Assembly (NCBI GenBank): GCA_013396655.1
Contig: WBMV01009291.1
Location: forward strand, 197,880 to 261,879
Direction: 5' to 3'
From: Campylorhamphus procurvoides
Lineage: Eukaryota > Chordata > Aves > Passeriformes > Dendrocolaptidae
DNA length: 64,000 bases
Translations under genes and position numbers: made by a program
In this document: piece by piece, positions 54,460 to 64,000 of the stretch
How the letters are laid out: every line of letters starts with the position of its first letter
Numbering within the stretch: the stretch's first letter is position 1
The notes under the pieces: generated by a model
What the model was told of the DNA's origin: nothing
The model's database searches: none
Seen by the model: only the letters and a program-made list of their open reading frames with translations

Positions 54460-55323
54460 ATGGCTGCGCTGCCATTCTATGGGACCATGACAGGCTGAAA
54501 AATTGAGCAGAGAAATCTCATGAAGCTCAAGAAGGGGAAATGCCAATTCCTGTGTCTGGAGAGTTACAACCCCTTGCACCAGTAAACTGTGGGTATTGCC
54601 AAGTTAGAAAGCAGCTTTGTCCTGAAGGATCTTGAGGTCCTGGTGGACAAGCTGACCGTGAGGCAGCAATGAATCCTAGTGGCAAAAAAAAGACCAGCAG
54701 TATCCTGGGCTGCAGTGTAGAGCATTGCCAAAGGTTGAGGGAGGTAACCCTCCTTATCCAGGCAGCATTGGTGAGGCCACATCTTGAATGCTGTGCCCAG
54801 TTCTGGGGTCCTTAATATAAGATGCAACTAGGTTTAATGGAGAGAGTCCAGTGCAGGACCACAAAGATGATCAAGGGGCTGGAGCACCTTTCATATGAGG
54901 AGAGACTGAGAGAACTTGAAGTATTCAGCATGAAAGTGACTCAGAAAAGGTATCAATTTTGTACTCTCTGATACTCAGAGTATCAAATGTTATGGATATA
55001 TAATGAGAGAAAATGAAGATGCAGGAGACAGGCTCTTCTCTGTAGTGCTCAGTGACAGAACAAGATGTTACAGACAAATTAAACCACATCTGTGTCTATC
55101 TCAACACCAGCAAAACTCCACTGTTTTACTGGGAGAGTGGTCCAACATGGGAGTTAGGTTTCCCAGAGGAGCTGAGGAGTCTCTGTTCTTTGGGACATGG
55201 AACATGCAAGTAGACGGCATGTTGCTGGGCAGCCTGCTCTAGCTGATTCTGCTTTAGTCAGGAGCATTGGACTAGCTGGCTTCCAGCAGTCTCTTCCAGA
55301 GTGAGGGATTCTAGGCTTCTGTG
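54460..55323 (+). mobile_element. Diverged CR1 LINE fragment, sense
   Basis: An older, more decayed copy of a different CR1 subfamily from the others. Recognisable blocks are GTCCTGGTGGACAAGCTGAC, AGTATCCTGGGCTGCA, GGTGAGGCCACATCTTGAAT, CTGTGCCCAGTTCTGGGGTC, AGTGCAGGACCACAAAGATG, GGGCTGGAGCACCTTTCATA and TGAGGAGAGACTGAGAGAAC. Further 3' come GGCTCTTCTCTGTAGTGCTC and GGTTTCCCAGAGGAGCTGAG. The stretch around 54950-55010 departs from the family and includes a perfect 7-bp-arm palindrome at 54970-54984. Ends are approximate. Confidence 0.85.
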
Positions 55324-57610
55324 GCTGGGAACGGGTGTTGGTTTTTCCAGGCAATGCTCTGTCCTTCTCCAAGTTGTGTTCTGAACGGATGTCAACTACA
55401 ATGACTTTAAGCCAGTTTTTTAGTAGCAATTGTTTTGCTACTGCTGACTGATAATTTTTTTTTTTTTTAACTGGGAAGAGGTCATTGGGTGTTAGAGCAG
55501 ACGGTCTTGCTTTTGCAACTGTTTCATGGGAGTGAACAATAGTGTTTTACAAGAGGGAGCTAACACAATTACAATTGCAACAAGGTTATAAATGCAACAG
55601 GCCCAGCTGCAGGGCCAGTAAGAGGGCCTGTGTGAAGCTACCTGGGGCTTAAAGAGCACCAACTGCCCAGGAAGGGAATTGCCCCTGTGCTGTAGACTTA
55701 TTCTGTATTTGTGGGGAAGTTAACAAACACTGAGCAAATACAAAGCTCTTACTTTCCTGCTCTATCGCAGTGCTTTGGTAGAGATCCTTTCAAGGCAGTT
55801 TATTGTTTTATTTCTCAAAGATTTGACAACTTATGTCAAAGACCTGTGTAGCTGAAACAAATAATAAATGGCAAATTATTAAAATCACACTTAAAGTATT
55901 TTTAATTAAGGTAATGAATAATACTGTTTTGCAAGAAAACATGCAATACTGGACATTTCCTGTCTTGTTATTGCATGACCAACAGGAGTTTTCTTTATTA
56001 GTGTATTAGCAAATTGAGGAACAATGCGGAAAAAATACTGTAAAATATAAATCAAAGGGGAAGAGATGATGTAATTTCATAGGCTTAAAAGGAGGAATGA
56101 AAATAACTGAGTTTTAAGTCCCCAGAGAAAAAGAGGAATGCTTTTAATAACCTTTAAGGCTTTGCAGGAACCTTACATTTACTTGCCAGGTGCTTGGTAC
56201 AGAGGCAAGAAAAACATGTTTTCTCTACTCTGGGTTGTTTTTGATAGTACTTTGTGTGTCAAGACAGTTCCCTTAAACCTCACAGGAAAAAGTCTTAAAA
56301 TGTAATTGGCATAGCAAGAGGACATTTCAAATTAAATAGTTAGTCTTCAAACAAAAATGTTAATTGGGAGGGGGATCTGGGTATTTAACTTAGTGGTGTG
56401 TAACCAATCTAGGAGGAGTTGTGTTGCTATTCTTAATATTGCATAAATTCATGGGACTTAATATTTCATAAATTTGCTAAAACATTTTCATCTCTTCTGG
56501 GGACTTTCAGCTGCATTTGACGTTCAAAAATGTTTTGAAAATATACGCAAAATAGACTGTGTATTCATTTACTGGGCTTTAGGCATAAACTGTAGTTGGA
56601 CTTGATTCTCAGGAGTAATCTCTGAAAATGAAACTCTAGTAAACCTGGCTCCATTTTGCATTAAGAGGGAGAGATGGTATCTTGTGATGAGGTTAAGTCT
56701 TCCACTGTTACAGTGTATCTATCAGGCCATTGTCACAGTGAGAAAAATATACCCCTCAGGGGACTTGGTAAAGCTAGCAAAATCAAATCAAACAACTCTT
56801 TAAGAAAAAGCCGTGTTTGTTAAAAGTTTTTCCAGAGACTGACAGATCTTATTATCTTCCCTCATACTGACTTGTCACTTGACTGGGATGTCAGTATGTC
56901 AAGAGCAAGTAAAACTTACTTTTTCAGTGGAAGTAAATGTTTTTTCGAGGGCAGTTGAACTCATGACTTCATTTATGAGATCTGAGCTGTTGATTGCCTG
57001 TCTTAGGTTTTCAAGTGTTCTTTTAAAAGACCTGTTTTTATTGATGTTTTGTGAGAGAGGCCAAATGTTAAGGCTTAGGTAGAAGTGAGATTATTTTTTT
57101 AATAACAAAATGGAGTGTTATCATTCATCTAGTGTTTATGCGCTAGCTAGTTTGTACAGCAGATTGCTGTGTTTGGCTTTGAATATAAAAGCAGCAGAGA
57201 AGTCTGTAACTTGTGTGTTACGACATTGTATTTAATTCTCTACTGAAGGGCCTGCCTTGAAATATTGGTCATTGAAATGTGTGGTATTTCAGAAACACTT
57301 TTTTATGACTATGCTTTGGGAACATTTTTTTGTCATTTCATAGGACTTTTCTGTGGGTGACAGTGACTGCCTTTGTGTAGGTTTAATGCTATATTAACAA
57401 GACTTGGATCAGGAAGAAGCAATTCAGAAGCATTTTAGAGGTTAAATGATTCCAATCAGTTTATAAGTACTTAAGTACTTAAAATGAATTGCTGGACAGT
57501 AGATGTGGTCCTTCAGTTTCTCTCAGATGTAAGCACAGCAAAACAAGCATCTCCAGACTGATTTGTAGCATAAGGGTGGGACCACATCCCTCATTGGGCT
57601 GCTTTAAGTT

Positions 57611-57648
57611 TGCTTTTTTTATCTTCTTTTTTTTTAATTTTTTTTTAT
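57611..57648. repeat. T-rich low-complexity stretch
   Basis: Almost pure T over about 38 bp in the gene-sense strand. It could be the relic of a poly-A tail of an antisense insertion, but no adjacent element was recognised. Confidence 0.8.
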
Positions 57649-60600
57649 TACTGGCCATTTCTTCAGTATTGCTTGAGGTGCTGGTGCTTGAATGTTGTTT
57701 CGGTGTTCCTTACGTGTACTTAGGTCCTGCAGCTTTTCATCTGAGTGAAAAATGAGTTGATGCCGTTACAGAGGGGGTTTCAGGCAATAGGAAAACCAAG
57801 TAAAATGTCTCAATTGCTGTAAAATCTGTCAAGTGTTTTCTGCACTACTTTCATCAGATATCCTGTTCTGCAGAGATATCTATAAGGTAGTGTAGTATGA
57901 ACACAAACTCAGGAAATCCAGCAACAGCAGTTTCCATGGCGCTCTACTGCTCCACAGGAACACTTGCCATCTCATGGCTATGATGTCATCATGATTTTGC
58001 TTGCTTTTAGGTGTGAAAGGTGTGTGCAGTTTTTGCCTGGCACTTGAATACTGTCTGAAGGGCTTCTGCCCAACCTCGCTAACTTTGTTAGGTGATAGTG
58101 GCACAAACTGTTGCTTTCAGTGCCTTGGGCTGTAGTGATAATGGTCAGGAACTGACTGAGGAAGTAAACAGGATGAGAAAATGTATGTTCTTTAAACACT
58201 CCAACAACAACAAAGCCCCATTTTCCCACCTGTGTTGCCATTGTGTATAGTATATACGGGTGAGGACATGAGCCCACAAGCATCACTCTGAGAACAGACA
58301 CGAAATGTTGTGTAACAATCATACCCTTTGACTAGAGTGTCTGTCTTGGGTGTTGGAAGGGGTTTAATGAACTGAAAACAGAAGGTTGGAGAAGGGAAGG
58401 AAAAACGTGACTTGTGAGGAGTACCTGTTGCTAATTGCTAGTGTCACTTCATCAGCTAAGTAATGACGAGAGATGAGTAAAGTTGTTTTAGTGCTCTGAG
58501 TTGTAAGGCCAGAGCTTGGGTGCTGCTGGTCTTCCATCATTGTTTGGAAGAGGCATTAATAACAGAGCTCACAAAATGAACATCTGGAGCACTTCTTAAA
58601 TATTTATGCCTGTGAGTCTCATATGGTTGCTGGTGTTAGTATTTGACAAAATGGTTGTTCTGTGCTGTAGTTCAGAGTGTATATGTTTATTAAATCAAAC
58701 AAGTGTGCTGTTGGCTTTCCTTAGATAAGATCCCCATTTTCATGACAAAAATTTGCAATGCCATTCTTATTGAGTATGCAAGCCAATTCTAATGTTAATT
58801 GGTCCCAAAGAAAATTGTGTGTTACACTTTCCGATATGTACATTTGTTTCCCCTCATCTGTCACCTACTAAATTATCAATGCTCATTCTCTTGTTCTATT
58901 TATGACAACTCATGACAGCAATGTTCATCTCATGACTTTGAAACCCATGAGGGAAGAACCATTCTGACAGCTTTAATGTTTGTAGTTAATGGAAGTGGGC
59001 GGAAGATTTGGGGTTGCAGAATTCTGTGGTTCTCTCTGCACTCCTGAATAAGGAATACTCAGAGATGATTAGAAATGATTGCCTAAAGTGTCCAGTGTGT
59101 ATGTAGGGATGTGCAAAGTGATCTTTGGATTTTATGATTATTTTTCTTAAAAACCTCTTGGCTGCTTTGCAAGAGCTAAGTAAACTTGCAAAAGGCTACC
59201 AATTCTCTGTTGGAAAGCTAATATGGGCAAACTTTAGGAGAGGTTACTCTTAGAAATTTTGGTGATTATTTTGTCCTTTGAGTGACAGAGTGAGTTTCTG
59301 CTGAATGTTCCTGTTAATCAGTGTCCTGAGCTATGACAGTTCCTGAACCTCACTCTCGTAGTTGAAATCATTCAAATACATAGCTAATGTTATAAGGGGG
59401 AAAAAAATTACTGTTATTTCCAGTCACTTGTCTGGTCAACTGACAACTCAAAAAGTCAAGATTTGACTCTAATTTTGAGTGCATTAGTTTTTCTCCAAAA
59501 TACTGCTGTATCAATTAGATGCATATACCAAGGTAAACATCTTAGACTCAGGGTAGTATTTCATGAGGAAATACATTCTTATTAAGTCAGAAACATCTGT
59601 GAACCATTTGTTCACTTCCCTAGGATTGTCTTTTACATTAAAACAATACTTAAAGATACTGTTTTGATGGCTATTGTTTGTTTTTTTAAAAGACACAGGT
59701 GAAGCACATTTCGTTCTTTCCCTTGGGTAACTATTCACTTATCTGACAGCCTGAACTTCAGTGATTCCTGCTATATGGCCAAACATTTATTGCTTAACTG
59801 TCCCATTATTGTGATTGTGACTATATTTAGAATTATTTTGTGTTGCTTGCTGTGTACTTCAGATGAGGAAATAAGTCAAAGTGTTCCAGCTTCCACTGCT
59901 ATTCACAATTTGGAAAAATGTTTGCTTTTTTTGAGTTTATTAAAGAAACAATTGACTAAATTTGTGTTGTGTTTTTGAAACTTGTGTACTTCAGTTCAGG
60001 TATCTGTCTCAGTGTTGAGTTTATGTTTATACAGGATGACCAGCTGAGTGAGTTGTCATGCCCATAACTGTGAGTATGAAGGGAGGATTTGTTCCTGAAA
60101 CATTCTACTTCATATGAACTTTGTTACCATTCTTACTAGTAAATTCGCTTACTAGCACATATTTGGAAAAAGTTCGAGGAAAGGCATGAACACAGCTAAA
60201 AGTAACATTTTTCTTTCTCATTGGAAACGATTTTGGAAGAAAAATATTTCGTGTCCAGATAAAAACTTAAGTTTCTTTTTCAAGCACAGTTCACCGAAGT
60301 TATTTTTAAAGTCAATTTGTTGTCTTCTTGCATTGTGAGCCTAGTATTTAGGTGACCAAAATCTTATTTCACTTGATGTATTTCATAAAATGCAAGTGAA
60401 ATTTCTGTCCTGGGCAGTGGGGTGGTAATACTCACAAGCAGTTCCAAAATGTATCCGTATAATTTTCTTCACCACACTGTAGTACCTTGTCCAAATTGCT
60501 ACTAGTCTCTTCAGTTTCTGAGCAGAAGTAGCCAGCAGTGCTATGTTTAGCCCTACACTTCCCAAATTGGAAAATAAACATTCCATAGATACTGCACATG

Positions 60601-61005
60601 AGAAAAACACTATGCTGCTGGAACGTATGCTATTTTAGAAGAAAGATAAAACTGTGGTTTGGAATACCTTCTGTTCCATGAGAAATTCATAGTACTGGTA
60701 TATTTTTCTTTCCACAAGTGTTAGTGTGTTAACCCCTGTGTTTTGGTCAAGTTCCAGCTTGAACAATTACTTCCTTCTCACTGAAATTCCCTCTGCCGCC
60801 TTTATTGAATGTAATATTCTTTACTTCCTATGCAAAGCTGTTGAGGGTGAATGCTAAAGGTCGCCAGGTTTTAATCCAGACGTACTACACCAAGGTCCTG
60901 CTTGTGAAACCCATCTGAAACTATTTGCATCACTTAATTTTAGGCTTCTGTTTTGTAATAATAATTTTGGAAGCATAAGTGTTATCCACTCTCTTAAAAT
61001 GCATA

Positions 61006-61146
61006 GGGGTTTTTGGTTTTTTTTTGTTTGTTTGGTTTTTTTTGTTGTTTGCTTGTTTGGGGGTTTTTGTTGTTTGTTTTTGGGGTTTGGTTGGTTTTTT
61101 TTGAGGGGAGTGTGTTTGTTTTCTGTTTCGTTTTTGGGGTTTTTTT
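61006..61146. repeat. GT-rich low-complexity tract (T-runs and GGGG blocks)
   Basis: About 140 bp made almost only of T and G on the + strand, mixing TTTG, TTTGG and TTTTTGG units with five blocks of four or more G. Only a handful of A and C bases occur. It is strand-asymmetric simple sequence. The G blocks lie on the RNA-sense strand of ATP8A2. Confidence 0.92.
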
Positions 61147-64000
61147 ACAGTTAAGGTGTGGTGTGTGTTGATTCTGGGCTTACCCAGTTCTTCCAGTTTG
61201 CCAGTGGAAATATAGATAATAAATTAACTTTTTAACTTCACTGTCAACAAAACGCTTAAGCTCTTTCAAGATGGCTCATGTTGCATATATAATACGCATT
61301 CTCTGGCAGAGTGTACAAAAACTTTCATTGGTTGTACACGCTTTGGGTATTTCATAGGAACAGTTCCTTAATATGATGGTGTGTGGGCTAAATGCAGCTC
61401 TCTGTCCTATTGCAGCTGAAGTTTCTTCCCAAACCAAAGTTGTGTCAGATCCTCCAATTCTCCATTAAACCTTAGTAATGCTATTTTTTTCCTGTTTGGA
61501 TGTTCTGACACAATTAGACTCTTGACACAGTCATCCTTATTTCTAACTGCTTCTTGTTTGTTGCACCAAATACCCTTTTCCTGAGTTCCTGGAAAAGTAT
61601 GTCATCTGCCAGGGAGTGACTGAATGTTTCCTCTTGCGGAATTCCCTGTTGGTCCATGAGGCTGGATGAAGGCCAAAGATCTGGTACCTTTCTGCAGTCT
61701 TGCAACTGGTTTGTAAAGGCTTCTTACTGTGTAGAAAAGTTCTGTAATTCCTTGCTCACCAGGTTGCAATTGCAAGGAAATATTTTACTTTTTCTGTTGT
61801 CCTGTAATGGTTTGTTATGAGGGAAAGCATAGCCTCATCTTGATCATTGCTTATTGTTCTGAATTTCCTTCTCTAAATGTTGTGTAGTTATAAAAGATCT
61901 CAAAACTTTTCCTAGGAGAAGATCTGAGAATACTCCTTTTATTGAAATCCTAATTCTTGTGTTCCAAATTTAATATTTGAAATTCACTAATATCCTGATG
62001 CATGAATGTACAGAAAGCAAAGGGCTCTAAAGACTATGTGTTGCTGCCCTACATTCAGAAACAAGACTCAAAATAACTGTGATATTACTTTCATAAGATT
62101 CAGCAGTCTTGTGCTCTATCCCACAGGGCCAGTTTAAATATTGTATTTTCCATTGTTAAAAGTACAGGATATAGAATTACAGAGGCAGTAACAGTCTGTT
62201 CTCTAAGCTTCTTAGTACTGCAGGGAATTACCTTGATGAGAACTCTGGGCTTTTAGTGCACCTCAGTAATATGCAGGACACTGAACTGGTAAAATAGCTC
62301 TGATCAGAGTTTCCAAAAGTGCTTAGTGTTGGTGGAGGCTGACTCTAGAGTGTGTCTAAGTTCAGTAGGACAACAGCTAAATCCATACTAGATATTTGGA
62401 AAAATCTGACCTAGCACTGAATAGAATGGCTAGACTTAAACACATTTCTCCTCTATTCATACCTCTGAAGTCATGATAATAAAAACAAAACTATGCTTGA
62501 GGGAAATAGAGTTAACCTGATTTGATTCAACAGGCTAGACTAGGAAGCAAACTTTGAGTTTGTTCATACGAGCAGAAGAGTGAAGAGGCACTGGTTCCAG
62601 TGGGTTTATGCAGTTTTTGGCCTGCCTATGTGCTTGAAATGTATAGATCTATAGGCTTGCTTTTTCTTCAGCTCTATGAGTAAATCCCACCATACTCTGC
62701 AGGGCAATCAAGGCTGCCCTGTTGGAAGCCTTTTAGCAAAATTGGAGTGTTGGTGGTGGGAGCTTTTGGAGAGGTTGGGCTTGCCTTTGCCGAGTTGCCC
62801 ACAGGGAGCATAAATAATTCTTTGTGGAATCCTCTGTAAGGTATGCTGACCTGCTTATGCAGAGCAATACTAAACTCATCCTTTAAAAAAGAAAGATATT
62901 TTTCTGTGCTAGTCATTTTCCTGAGTACTTCTAAGAAAAGGGAAGCTAGCAAATGTGTGAGGATTTGCAATAATATACTCAGCAAATTGAGGAAAAACTA
63001 ATTTTGTTCTGTAGCAGAAGGGGGCTTAAGGGGCTGTGTGTTCTGAACGCCATTGGCAGGATTAAAATGGTAGAGACTGGGATTTTTGCATTCACCAGTA
63101 GGCTCTTTCTGTGCTTTTTCTGAAAAAGGAAGTTTAGATAGCTCCATCCTATTCTGGGGAGGCTGCTTTGATATCTCCTTTTGGTATTTGTGTTGAATGA
63201 ACTTTGCTTTTCTTTTAAACTTGCTTCTCCCATAGTGTCTAAATAGGTGATAGTAGTAGGCATTGAAAACGATAAACATTTTGATATCTTGCTGTTTCAT
63301 AGCCCCCTTGTCTTACTGTTTTCCATGTCATGGACCACACATTTGGAATTGCTCTGTATCACAGGTCTTCAGTCAAGTGTCTCACTTCATAAAGTGTATA
63401 GTCTTTGGGCATTCCTAGGATTGTTTTATTTATGCTCTACGTAGACTTCTGTGTACAGCACACACTTAACCCCCTACAGAAGCACGTTGATCTGGAAGCC
63501 TAACCTGTGTAGGATGTTGCCTGTATCTGCCTACATATAATCTTGAAAGAGCTATTACTTGTGGGCCCTAATAAGGGAGAACCAAGAAGTCTTAAAAAAC
63601 AAAACTTGGGACATATCCTAGGGTCTCAAAATGAAGATGAGCTACTAACTGGATACAGCTGGGCTGAAGACATCTGTTTGGGAACTCAAATGCCTATCAT
63701 CCTTCTGCGACATAGCTTCTTATTCTTCAGAAGGATGTGCTGAACATTCAGAGGCAAAATGGCTGAACTAATTATCCTGAATGGAGAAGCAGGATTTGGC
63801 AGTCTCTGTGGAGGCTGGGAGGTCTTAAGAACATTTCTGCAGTTCAAGAAAGGTGTCTCTGTTATGTATGTAGAACCATTTGCTGTGGTTCAGTACCCTC
63901 TGTAGTCTTTATCTTTGCTTTAGTCTTTCATCTGGTGAAATGTTAAGCCCGGAATTGTCTGTACTCAGAAGGTGGAGGGTCATTTTTGGATGTGATCTAT

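Larger units (their letters stand above)
53686..64000 (+). other. ATP8A2: ATP8A2 intron, at least 10.3 kb, runs off window
   Basis: Starts with GTAAGA after the AVICC exon. I searched by eye for codons of the expected hinge exon and found none. Contents recognised are a diverged sense CR1 at 54460-55323, a T-rich stretch at 57611-57648, a 16-bp AAGTACTT palindromic tandem at 57465-57480 and the GT-rich tract at 61006-61146. Confidence 0.8.

Noticed and set aside
57978..58322. 114-codon open frame on the - strand
   Set aside because: No domain or codon pattern recognised; nothing supports expression.

Overview
This is a vertebrate genomic window, almost certainly from a bird. Short exons with canonical GT-AG splice sites sit in AT-rich, CpG-poor introns. 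The only abundant dispersed repeats are 3'-truncated CR1 LINEs, with the typical avian 3' region and ATTCTATGATTCT-like tails. No bacterial, viral or CRISPR-type features are visible.

One gene explains all recognisable coding sequence: the middle of ATP8A2, a P4-ATPase phospholipid flippase, on the + strand. Fourteen consecutive exons were read directly from the sequence: 908-1035, 2173-2250, 2956-3044, 3793-3837, 5131-5206, 11751-11856, 13178-13260, 14852-14901, 17009-17078, 18445-18529, 19780-19919, 23161-23299, 29909-29973 and 53513-53685. All splice phases join without a frameshift or stop, giving 1327 nt (about 442 codons). In mammalian ATP8A2 numbering, where the phosphorylated Asp is 416, this is about residue 341 to 783 of a roughly 1150-residue protein. 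It runs from M4 with the PISL motif, through the DKTGT phosphorylation site and the whole nucleotide-binding domain, into the returning half of the P domain. Peptides diagnostic for ATP8A2 rather than ATP8A1 occur in several exons. The N-terminal exons lie before the window. The GDGAND hinge, M5-M10 and the C-terminus lie beyond it.

Layout: 1-30 kb holds thirteen of the exons. 30-53.5 kb is one very long intron (23.5 kb) with three CR1 copies. 53.5-64 kb holds one exon followed by the start of another intron of at least 10.3 kb. Seven CR1 fragments were recognised, four antisense and three sense to the gene. A GT-rich low-complexity tract lies near 61.0-61.15 kb.

I see no separate undescribed system. 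The most interesting leads concern ATP8A2 RNA processing. They are a 78-nt, phase-0, CpG-rich candidate cassette exon at 8919-8996 that would insert 26 residues into the N domain; a recursive-splice-like motif (polypyrimidine-CAG/GTAAGT) at 47853/47854 inside the 23.5-kb intron; a possible 6-nt microexon at 32431-32436; a triple NAG acceptor at the 17009 exon; and opposite-orientation CR1 copies flanking the 65-nt exon at 29909. All are inferences from sequence and need transcript evidence.
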